From NCBI GenBank assembly GCA_000499405.2, contig HG738138.1:18825753-18889752 (forward strand): DNA of 64,000 nucleotides. The letters are read 5' to 3'. Under the pieces are notes generated by a model, which was not told where the DNA came from, did not search any database, and saw nothing but the letters and a program-made list of their open reading frames with translations. Of this stretch, positions 24,190-35,209 are shown piece after piece; positions within the stretch are counted from its first letter, which is position 1, and the number at the start of each line of letters is the position of its first letter. This DNA is from Onchocerca volvulus (taxonomy: Eukaryota; Nematoda; Chromadorea; Rhabditida; Onchocercidae). A program made the position numbers and the translations under genes.

Positions 24190-24845
24190 TGATACAGGTA
24201 TGTGTGTGGCCGGTATGTGGCAGATTTGTGTGTGGCCGATATGTGTGTGGCCGATATGTGTGTGGCCGATATGGGTATGTGCGGCAAATGCGTATGTCTG
24301 TGGCGAATATGGGTGTGTGTGTGTGGCCGATATGGGTATGTGCGGCAAATGTGTGTGTCTGTAGCCGAAATGGGTGTGTGTGTGTGTGTGGCCGATATGG
24401 ATGTGTGCGGCAAATGTGTGTGTCTGTGGCGAATATGGGTGTGTGTGTGTGGCCGATATAGGTGTGTGCAGCAAATGTGTGTTTTTGTAGCCGAAATCGG
24501 TGTGTGTGTGGCCGATATGGGTGTGTGCGGAAAATGTGTGTTTTTATGGCCAATATGGCTATGTGCGGCAAATGCGTGTGTCTGTGGCGAATATGGGTGT
24601 GTGTGTGTGTGTGTGTGTGGCCGATATGGGTGTGTGCGGCAAATGTGTGTGTCTGTAGCCGAAATGGGTGTGTGTGTGTGTGTGGCCGATATGGATGTGT
24701 GCGGCAAATGTGTGTGTTTATGGCCGATATGGGTATGTGCGACAAGTATGTATATTTATGGCTGATTTGGGTGTGTGGTAATGTGTGCGGCAGGTGTGTA
24801 TGTTTGTGGCCGGTATGTGTGTGTGTGTGTGTGGCCGATCTGTGC
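24190..24845. repeat. TG-rich minisatellite (about 0.65 kb)
   Basis: Degenerate tandem array built from 17-22-base subunits of the types TGTGTGGCCGATATGGG, TGTGTGCGGCAAATGTG and TGTGTCTGTAGCCGAAATGG. These often follow one another as a higher-order unit of roughly 60 bases, with variable (TG)n inside. On the minus strand it reads as repeated His-Thr-His and Ile-Ser-Ala-Thr. Several frames on both strands stay open, so long open frames here are artefacts of the repeat. Alternating purine-pyrimidine (TG)n tracts can adopt Z-DNA. It lies in the shared upstream region of DPAGT1 and the NADAR gene. Confidence 0.92.
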
Positions 24846-25588
24846 GTCGTTATGTTCGTTTGAGTTGTTAGATTCATGCAGTTAACGACTTGGAGGTTCA
24901 CTTTATTCTGATTTTCAGTTGGTTTGAAATGGAAATGTAGTGTCTGTTAACGCTTCCAAAGCGCTGAGAGAAGCCTTCGTTACCCCCAAGCGAGTTATAG
25001 ATGATAGAAAACAATCTGTTGGTTGCTATAAACTAGTCGTGAGGAAGCAGATTCGTTGTATGTGGTCATCAGAGAGAATGGATGATCTTTATCATTGTTA
25101 ACGTAGAAATAGAAGTGATCCAATGGTAACCGTCAAAGTAATGATGCTAAAAACTCGTTGATAAGGCGATCGTATAGTTGTTTCAGGAGAAATGCCGCAT
25201 AATTTTCAGCAAAGTACGACTCGCTAACTATATCTTTTATTGGGAATGTTGCTAACTAAGGTTTTCCGTATATTACAGCATGTTGAAGTGTGCAGTGGGC
25301 AACAGAGTTTCTTGATGAAAAGCCCGAAGAGCATGCAAAGTATATAACCGCAAGCTGCTCTAGATTCATTTGTGGCTGTCGTCTGGGTCCAAAACGAGAG
25401 ACGTTCACGTAAAACAGCTGCTAAATATTTATGATAATTAACTAAGACAATAAGGAATATTGTTGGATGTGATAATGTATTATCATGAATTGTAGCAATG
25501 ATTTTTCACTGCATGTTATTTGCAGGTTACTTTGCTGTTTATATGTTGGATATGAGACAGAGTTGTTACTGGAGAAGAGATAACAATA
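24846..25588. other. Upstream region of the NADAR gene
   Basis: No gene seen. TTATTTGCAG ending at 25525 is a candidate spliced-leader acceptor about 64 bases before the ATG. Confidence 0.45.
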
Positions 25589-25921
25589 ATGACAAATATT
25601 GTTACAACCGAAAGCGGTGAAAAATTCACCTTATTCTTCACTATACGAAGTCCATTTTCCAACTTCCATCCTTGTCGTTTCACAATATCCGAAGATGTCG
25701 GTAATGGGAAACCGGAAGAAAGATGGTACTATTCAACAGAACAGTATTATATGTTAGTATTTTTTCCTTTTAGATTTTTTGCAGAAATTGATTTCTTGAT
25801 TTTTAATTTTTGCAGTGTTTAGTTATATTCATCAAGAGTTGGAAGAATATACTGATAAAATGTGGACGAAAAATTTCTGAAAGACGTAAGTCAATGCGAG
25901 TGTTAATTAGCTGAGGAAAAC

Positions 25922-26015
<94 letters not shown>

Positions 26016-27616
26016 ATTTTTATGTACTTTTGCATAAAATAAAGTAATTTGGGTGTTGGATCATGGTGAATCTGTTCCTAAGGATCATAAGTGCCAGAGA
26101 GATGTACATTACCTATTAATTAAACGGTCATGGAGCGATGAAACTGATTTCGACGATTTATCTTTAAAAATTGCAGTTATCTCTTCTTTCTATCCATATC
26201 CGAATGAATCTGATGTGAGAATATAATTCTATTTTCATCATTTCGGAATTTATATCTGATCAAAAAACCATAAGTAATTTAAAGAAGTGATAAAATTGAG
26301 TGTAGTTTTGCAGGTATCATAAAGCGCTTTCTGCTGGAGATAGTGAAACAGCAGAACAAATAGCGAATGAACGTGATGCACGAAAAATCAAAATGATATC
26401 ACATAACATCAAGAACTTTGAACGCGAAACGTTCGTTTAGATTTCAATCAAAAAATGATTTTTATTGTCGTAGCCAGTGTTTATTAACATTGACAACTAG
26501 CAAGAGCTGAACTGGTTAGGATGTTTGCTCACGTAGTTTGGGTTATGCTTGCAGCATACCCTTTCCATTATTGCGGTTATTTCTAAATATTTTTCAATAT
26601 TCTTCAGCATATTTACTAGGTGAGATGAAGTTTAGTTGTTCAAATTATTCTGCTGACATCAGCTATGTTCGTTGATGTTGCTTTCGGAGATCTGAATTAA
26701 TTTAAGCAATTTTAAAGTTCATTTCTTATTACCTGTTGCTTTCAACTTATTTTTATTGCAAATTAGATGGAATAAAATAAGTAGCGATGTAATGAGGAGA
26801 GGAAATTTTGCCAAATATACGCAGAATCCATTATTACGGAAGAAGCTATTTTACACATATGGTAGTACGCTAGTGGAATGTTCACCTACAGATCTTGAAT
26901 GGGGCATTGGTAAGTTATTGTTTCTGGGAATATTAATTTCATTTTTCATTCCGGAGTTTAGACTCGAATTAGTTTTTCCAGCGCTGATAACAGGGAAACA
27001 TTTTAAAATTAAATCCACTGTTATATTTGAGGTTTGGACATTAACGAGCCTGATGCACTGAGTCCATCAAAATGGAGAGGAAAGAATAAACTTGGTCAAA
27101 TTTTAACTGAAATTCGTGAAGAGCTTTTATTAAAACCAGAATATGCTCAAGAGGTTAGATGACTATCAATTCATTTAAATTTCACTTTAATTATTTTCGC
27201 AGATTTATGACTTTATCTCTTTGTATTAAACAGTTATATTGTTAATTTTAGTAGTGGTTAATTAGTTAAGCGATTATGAAAGAAAATGTGGGTGGCGAAA
27301 GTTGTTCCTGCTCACTGTTATTTAGTTTTATAATTTTCAAAATATTTGAAAAGTATATTTCTAGGTAAGTGATATCATATCGATGTTGGAGAATTTCGAC
27401 AGTTTTAGCCGCCAGTTTTTTCTTCCTCCAAAACCTCCAATTCAGCAGTGTAGCTGTTCTCCATCCGTTGAAAATGATCACGATGAGAGACGAAGTCTGC
27501 CATCTTCGATAGAAATTGGTCGAACAACTGATGGAAATTGTGATAGGCGTTATAGTTCACCATCATATCCATGTGCAGAACGATCTGAAAACATTCCTGA
27601 TTCTAGTTCGGTAAGT

Positions 27617-27661
<45 letters not shown>

Positions 27662-29250
27662 TTTTTAACTTCGACATTTCACGAATTCGTAGTTTTCAAG
27701 GTTTATAGCGAATTTGTCAATTTGCAGCGAAGTGCTTCAAATATAAAAGTAGAAAATAGCAGTTCCACAGCACATCGAGAAGATGATCCCCAGCCAGCTC
27801 GTTCAACTAGGAAACGTAATTATCATCGTATGACAAGCTACGGCCGCGATTTTAGACGAAACAGGTGGTTTGAAAAGTTCACTTGAAAAAATTCTATGGA
27901 ATTGATTAATTCATTAAACGTTTGATGTGTTTAATTTATCACTGAGAATTTTTTTTTTTTTTTTTTAATAACAGCTTGCTGATGTACTTATAAAAGGGAG
28001 TCTTTTTTGATTATCACTTATGAAGCTTTCGGTTATTTAGTTCTTTCCTTAACATTTTGAATTGCAGACAAAATTAAATAAATAGTTCAAAAGAAAGAAT
28101 AGATTTTAAATTCCAGCAATGATTCAAGAGATCGCAAAAGGAATAGTTCTCGATTAGAAAAAAGAAGAAATGCTTCCAACAATAGCAAATCCCGTTTTAG
28201 CACGCAGTCTCACTCCGGCAGAGATCGTAACAGTTCTGAAAGTGATCGCGAATCGAGCAGGTTAAGTATTATATCAAGCTATTCTGTCATACATTGTATG
28301 CCGGAAAAAAAAACTGCAGATGAAAAAGAGAACTGTTTGTCATTGGTTCCGAAAGATACAACTGAATAAAGAGATTATGTGAGGGAACATTATAATTGTT
28401 GGGATTATTATTAGTTAATTTTTATTTTCTCATGAGTATTTCTTATGTTTTATGAACTCACTACTTTCTTAGATTTTTGAAAAAGCGAAGAATTGGGGTA
28501 GCTATTGATAGCAATCGCTTGGCCGCATGTCGACGTGTAAGTGCAATAAGGAAATCTCTTTTGTTCTCTCTTGTCGTTCATTAGTGAAGTTAATGATTTA
28601 CGTAACCGAAATCAATATCCATTTAATATGGCGTGTAATCGTAACTCCTGCCGATATAGCTATCTTTTCAAATGAAATTTATATCATTTATCACTAAGTA
28701 ATCGAGTTTTGTTTATAAAAGTAACAGTGTAATATTATTATCCAATTCATTTAATTTGTCCAACTCAATGTAAAATTAAACTTAATTATATATTTAAGCA
28801 TCATGATTGCGACATAAGTTCATCAAGTAGTGAAGAAAGCTCAAGTTCGATGGGAGACGTTGATGTTGAAGTGATAAAAAAAGCGTTTGAAGATCCTTTC
28901 AAAAGTTTGTTAGAAAGGCTTCGCAATAAAAAATGTGGCTTGTGGGAGCAGTGTAAGTTATTAAGATTTTTACTTTTTCAGACATATACTTCATTTGTTA
29001 GCATTTTCATATATAGCAAATTTTTATTAACAAAGACCTTTCATGTTTGAAATAATTTAGATGAATTGTTCAGATTTCAAGCTTAGGTTGTGCGAATTTA
29101 GATTACTTAAAACTTGAGTGCAGAAATTGTTTAAGCTTTAATTTATGCTTCTGCAGCAGTTATTATATTTCGCTTCTTTGATTTTTTCATTTTATAGATG
29201 CTACAAATAGTAATTGCGGTACTAATGGAACTATTCCAAGTGATGATTGA
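25589..29250 (+). CDS. NADAR (YbiA-like) domain protein with Arg/Ser-rich C-terminal tail (447 aa)
   Basis: The N-terminal third is a NADAR domain, the YbiA-like fold that handles ADP-ribose-type ligands; bacterial members cleave N-glycosidic bonds in riboflavin intermediates or remove ADP-ribose from guanine. Ten exons join in phase: 25589-25752, 26314-26430, 26767-26909, 27032-27153, 27365-27610, 27728-27864, 28117-28260, 28473-28536, 28799-28952 and 29198-29250, 448 codons with stop. Family motifs are SPFSNFHPC (21-29), YYSTEQYYMYHKALSAGD (47-64), the charged helix region ARKIKMISHNIKNFERETW, WNKISSDVMRRGNF, TLVECSPTDLEWGIG (128-142) and a DINEPDALSPSKWRGKNKLG end. Residues from about 183 are low-complexity, with RKRNYHRMTSYGRDFRRNR and NDSRDRKRNSSRLEKRR, then an acidic-serine cluster (ISSSSEESSSS). 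This suggests nuclear or RNA-associated location, which is inference. Introns 1 and 5 hold AT microsatellites. The substrate in nematodes is unknown. Confidence 0.92.
25920..26012. repeat. (AT)n microsatellite in NADAR intron 1
   Basis: About 90 bases of nearly pure AT dinucleotide. A shorter TA tract lies at 27618-27660 in intron 5, just after the exon 5 donor. Confidence 0.95.
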
Positions 29251-30836
29251 TTGAAGTCGTTTCATCACTTAATATAATTTTTGTGGAGATTATCTTTCTG
29301 GTCTCTTTTCATGTGATTTTTAACACTTTTTGTTACTAATATTGCGTAGTAGACAAAGTTTGAGAATTAATTTTACTAATAATTTTAAATCTGTTACCTT
29401 CGCTGTAGAACATCGTTATAGAATTTTTTGTGTCTATCACGGAAAATCGCGACTTATCAATTTGAAGTTATTGAAGAACCGCTTTTATTTTCAAATCGAT
29501 TTGTACTATTTTTGACGTATATTTTTTTACCAGACATCTGAATAATTTTTTACAACTGTTAATGCTGCCACTTAATCTGTTACAACTCTGTATAGGCAGT
29601 AGTGGAGATAGGTCTCTTCAAGATCACTCGGAAGTTACATTTTTAACGGGGTGTCCTGTCTAATTTACTCAGTTCATATTTTTTGACATCAGTCATATAG
29701 TAGCATGAAACTTTTTCAGTGTATCTTGTCATATTCCGACACTGCCTGGTCATTGTTTATACCTCACCATTCTGCGGTGTTTAGATCGATTCTCTTAAAA
29801 TTTAGTTTTTTAACAGGACAAGATTATTTGTCTAAATTACTGTTAAGTTATAAAAAATTCTTGTATAATTGTTGTTGAATTTGAAAAAAAATTTTTTGCA
29901 TGTAATTTTTCAGTATATGAAAATGTTTACCTATACTGCAATAATTTGATATGTTTTGCACATAAAAAAGTTTATCGAACATCGTGCCTGCTGTAAATCT
30001 TTTTAGTTATTTTTACAATCTGTTTTTATGTTTACCTTCTAGCAGTTCTTTGCACTTCTCATTTTTTAGATTGTATATTTTAATCTATCGACCAACCCGG
30101 TGATTTATAAGATTTTTTTTGTACTCCAGAGGGTTTATATAACTATTTTCTGCTATTTATCATTGTTTTATTTTATGGTAGATTTTTGATATGTTGCTCT
30201 TCTCGTAGATCATCATCGTTACAATATAATAACTGGATGAGATATTGGTTTATGGCTGTGGTAATAATAATCGATAATCAACAGTGATCTCACGATATCC
30301 TTTCTCCTCAGGCCATTGTTTTTATTTTTTGAAATCATTTCACAAGGAAAATATTTGTTCTTTTTGTCATTTTCATTTCGTAAACAGTGTATCTTTGCAT
30401 TTTATAGTTACAGTTTGTGTACATGAAATGAATTAAACAAAGATGTAATAAAAGATGTCTTCTTTCTTTTAACATTAAATTTTTAGTTCATTTATTTGAA
30501 ATGGGAGATCGACGCTTCGACTGGATTGTCCGGAAAACGACTTCTTCGACCTTGACTAAATTGTTTTTGAATTTCAGTTGAAGCTGGGTACATGGTTATT
30601 AAATTTTTTGCTTCTAATAATATTAGCAAATCGTTCTGGTCTAACTTCATTTAGACTCAAATGGTGACTCTGTATTGAGGATACTACTAGTTGAAGTAGA
30701 TGCATGAAAATAAAAATCCCCATAAAGGAGAAATGGAGAGATGGAGTCGATGCCTTAAGCTAGTTTGTTCTCATATAATTATCACTGGCATAAATGGTAA
30801 TTTGAATGTGGCATGAAGTAATGGTATATTTGCGCA
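29251..30836. other. Intergenic or 3' flank of the NADAR gene
   Basis: AT-rich and T-rich sequence. AATAAA at about 30447 is the nearest clear polyadenylation signal I noticed. No exons recognised. Confidence 0.45.
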
Positions 30837-33230
30837 TTAAAGTTGCGAATGCTTTGAAGATAAGAGATAATCAAATATGAGCCTGTCCAGGACTCCCACA
30901 AACCTATCGATATATGCAAATGCGTTGGTATAATGTCTGACAAGATATCCGAGTTTTTTGAATAATAGAATATTTTTATCACCACATTCTACAAACAATC
31001 TTCGTTTTCCATTCACGAAGCATTGTTGTATCGGTAGATGTCTAGGATTAATCAAATGTTACATTCACATGTGCAAAGAAAAAAAAAAAAAATTTGCAAA
31101 ACATTTCATTTCACAAATGTATCTCCATTTGAAAAACAAGCACTGATTACAGCGTAGAAACTGGAAAGAAGTAAAAGTGGTACGCAATTTTTAGTAGTTT
31201 GCCGGTTTTTCTTTGATTAATATGAAGATATGAAGTGGATCACCTGTATTCCAAATCATTGTTTACAAAAATGATATATAGAGGAGCATAATGTTTCAAG
31301 TTGTCTATATTGTTGACATTTTCCGGCAGCTAAATTTGGCAGCTTTGGATTTCTATTTTAAATTATATAAAGAATAAACGAAGTAACTGTGCTCGTGAAA
31401 ATATTCGAGTCTTAGATTAACATAGCTAATTTTATAATCCAGTAAAATATTTGCGTCATGAACTTGCATAGTAGCATTGTCTCCAAATCTTTTTGGGAGT
31501 AACTTAATTATCAAGTAGCTAAGTAATAATTTGAGTTGTGGTTTCACCTCGTGATATAGACGGAAGCTTTGGGCAACTCTTGTCAATAAAATGGAAGTTG
31601 ATCGAGGTCTCTGTCCAATGTAGAACCTGAAAATAGAATTACTGTCAAAGGGATAATTATGAATCAGTACATGCGCTTCTTAATACAAATTCAAAAACAT
31701 ATTGAGAGACAGAACATATACTCTGATCTGCATAAAACTTTTAATTTCGAAGCATTTCCTGGCAATACTTATTCTGCATTACTTTTTAACAGCGCTTCTT
31801 GTCGAAGAAATGATTCATGACTTTTTGTTTTCTAGCAGAATATTAGCAGGATGTGATTCATGCTAGATTTTGGATGAGTAATATATTTTGTTAAAGTACT
31901 AGTGGCCTGATCATAGCATAAATTGTAAAAGAAAAGCAGATAAAAGTAAAAATGAAACTTGTAACTCGTTCCTCTGCCATATCTTTGCACTTTACAGAAA
32001 TGTTATCGTATTGATTGTTTGTATGCTGATTATGTTGATCACTGGGAAGAAATTATGATGAAATTCATCTTTGAATGGACATTTCTATTCTTAACAGCAG
32101 CATTTGATACGAAAGTGTTGTAAAAATTGAAAAGAATTAATATTTCATTTTTCTTCATATCTTTAATATGCAGTTGCAAGTTAAAAATTGAACGGAAATT
32201 TGCTAGATTCAATTTGATTTCATTTAATGTCAATGGAATATCTTTTACCTGTTAATTCTATGCATTGCGTAGCTTTTTTTTGACTTTAAAGCGGTTGAAT
32301 CTGCTGATGCAATTTCTGTCTTCAACATCAATATTTAGAATGCGTAAGAAGAAATTTTTTCTATCATAACTCGGGATTTAGATTATGATTTATGATCTCA
32401 GGAAGCAAATCTTCTTTTTGATACCAAAATTTTAAAACTAAGACTTCATTAACTTCTTTGAAAGTGCTTTTTCTTCTTTTGTAATTTAATTAAATACCGG
32501 GCTCGTGGCTTTACCAACCCCACCGAATAGTTCAGATATGGGCCACAATGAAGAGATTTTCTTTTTGTCAAATTTCTGAAAATGATATTGATGAATTTCA
32601 GGTTTCAACTCGTTTCTAAGTATCCAATAAGAACCCCTGGAAGATAGAGCGATATCAAGACATCACAAAACCTATCTTTTGATAGAAACAAGCCATACAA
32701 AACTCGTATAAATCCATTTGTTCGATAGTTCCAAGATATATATGATAAGTCAAAAAAATATATTTCGTCTTTTCCTTCTTTTTCATTGAGGTTACTTACT
32801 TGACTGTCTGATGACATTATCAGTATGCTACGTTCATATATATGCACTTAATAAGGACTTTTTCCATGCAAAACAATTTGATCACAACAAATTCAGATGT
32901 ATTTTAGAAAATTCTTACTTCATCATAATATTCGCTGCATTTAATACCGTGTTTGCAACAAATGAATGATGCGTTTGAAAAAAAGTCTGTAAAAAGATAA
33001 TTACTCTTCCAAAGTTTAGCAAAACTGAGTCTAAATGTTACTGAATGTCTCGGATGACTCTTCCAAATACAAAATCAAGACCAAAGTAAGATTGAAGACA
33101 TACCGAATTCTGCAGACGGTTGATCTGAATCACTCATATTGTCATAAAGTGGCCTTTGGCCTATTTCGCTTGACGATGGCGCCGCTCCACGTTGCTTTCG
33201 CCACTCAGTCATCATATCATCTTTTGTCAT
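30837..33230 (-). CDS. Unidentified multi-exon gene; only the first exon is secure
   Basis: The secure part is a first exon at 33230-33104. ATG opens MTKDDMMTEWRKQRGAAPSS, followed by SEIGQRPLYDNMSDSDQPSA, ending in a GTATGT donor at phase 1. It is GC-richer and more protein-like than its surroundings. A likely second exon begins after TTTTTACAG at 32981 and ends at GTAAG near 32922. One frame reads THHSFVANTVLNAANIMM, but reaching it needs one T fewer in a seven-T run. Further exon-like pieces are about 31611-31534 (after ATTTTCAG: FYIGQRPRSTSILLTRVAQS, donor GTGAAA) and about 31050-30840 (KKLGYLVRHYTNAFAYIDRF). I could not close the phases between them. The N-terminus has no signal peptide. 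I do not recognise the protein; the pieces may also belong to more than one gene. Confidence 0.35.
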
Positions 33231-35209
33231 TTTTCTTTAAAAAAGGGAGAAATCAAGGTAGAAAATTAAAGGAAAAGGACAAATTAGTCTAGAAATCGAA
33301 AATAGATCTGACAAAACACAAGATAACACTTAACATTCATAGATCTTCAACTTCCTCGACAACCTCCGTTCAAAACGACTATCTTTGAAAGCGATAAGTG
33401 AACCAATGATGTCATTTTTTCCAGCAATAATTTTTTTATAGCTTACGAAGAGAAATTTTCTGAATGCTCATTGAGGATGAAAATTCTTCCTCGCAGTAAA
33501 TAATTTAAGCACAGTGATATAATAAAAATAAATAAAAACATTCATTAAGATTTTTGCAATTTTATTGAAAGTAAGTTAAAGAAATATCTGATTGAATACG
33601 ATATGCAAGCATGCATTCCTAATGTTTCTAACGCAATCATGAGGGGACTAAGAAATAAGTTCTACTGAAGGGTAAGACATTTGACAACCTCATACCATGT
33701 GATGACTTAGAACACTTGCTTCACTTGTCATTCATCTTTTCTGGACAATTTTTAACTTTATGAATTTTTGTCAAATTAACGAAAAAAGTTGCTTTTTGTC
33801 GCTTTTGACTTCGAACTTCGCTTTCTTTGAGATCTTGGAATTACAAAGTATTTTTAATGCATCTTTACATCAGCCGTTTTTGACAAATTCATTTCAGTTG
33901 AGCGATGAATCGGATTAGATCTTCCTTCCTTGATTCCAGTTAAAGAAGCAGTGCAGCATTTCATCTTTCCCCCATCCTTTTTACCGCTATTCTTTCCCGT
34001 TCTAAAGGAGTTTCTTCCCATTTTTCTTGCGTGAATCTCTTCTCATTCTTGCTCCTTGATTATAAGGATATTCTCAGTTCATTCATATTCATTCTATAGT
34101 AAGTGGAAACTTCAAAATCCTTGTAATCATATAGTCTAGAACAAACAAAAGCGGAATGAATAAAGAGGAAATTAAACGATTCAAAATTGAGATTTTTAAA
34201 AAAGAACTATTGCCGAAACTTTCGGAAGGTACATAACATTTAATTACTGATTGCAGCGCAAAATTATTTCCTTGAAGAGATTTGGTCGCAAATAATGTTG
34301 GTTACTTCTAGTAATCCATATCACTTGTTTCCAAAGTTCCAACGAGATTTCCTTGATACCAAGAAATTTACTGAACTTTAGTTGTAGCATGAAGTACAAG
34401 TAAAAATATATTTTGAATAAGCTTTTGAAATTGTGATTCATTACTAATTTTTAAACCATAAAGGTGGGTATTTAAGTGATTTTAATAGACTTCCAGTCAG
34501 TTAATGCGATTTATTTTTTGGGTTAAATAATTTAGAAATAGCAAGTTAATTTTTACATTAATTTGCCACTTCCAAATTATTATTTCTAAATTAACTTACT
34601 TTCATTAATAATGTTGCTTGCTGCATTTAATCAAAAGGAATGATATGGATTTAAATATATAAATCTGCAAAAGTGATGCCAAAATATACAAAGTTGTAGA
34701 CGATTTGTTTTCAGTGATTGCATTTATTATTTTTACAGATGTATTTGAATGCTTTCAAAATTCCAAAAATGCATGATATTCCATATCCATCAATTTAGCA
34801 TTTAATATCAAAAACTTTCATTGAAAGTATAACTGATGGGATGTGTGAAACTTGCTAGAAATTACAAGAAGGCATAATTTTTGTCCAGTTCTTGAATTTG
34901 AAATACATTTGCTGGTTGGTTCATCTGATCAAAATAACGAAAGACTAATTAAGTTTTTTCTCACAGATGCAATTTTTAATAATGTATGACAGACAAAAAG
35001 TTATGTGTACTTTGTACAAATATGTGAAGCTATGCTTAAGTAAAAGAATATGTCGTATTTTAACGATCGTAAAAATGAAAAGAGAAAGTTCAATTCTGAA
35101 TTTAAACATGAAATTTAATTAATTTCAAATAACTACACATTGCTTTCTTTTTTCAAAGGATGGACCTGCATCGATAAATTACGTAGAAAGAAACGCAGTG
35201 AGGATTTGT
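33231..35209. other. Intergenic region, no gene seen
   Basis: AT-rich. An imperfect inverted repeat (AATTTAGAAATA against TATTTCTAAATT) lies at about 34528-34600. No exons with splice context were recognised. Confidence 0.45.

Noticed and set aside
24111..24901. Long open frames (up to 241 codons) on both strands of the TG-rich array
   Set aside because: They are products of a stop-free tandem repeat, overlap each other in several frames and have purely repetitive translations.
32605..32847. Resemblance of a minus-strand frame (FFDLSYISWNY) to the end of fatty acyl-CoA reductases
   Set aside because: Only a short loose pattern match, with no NAD-binding motif or other family blocks nearby in the right order.
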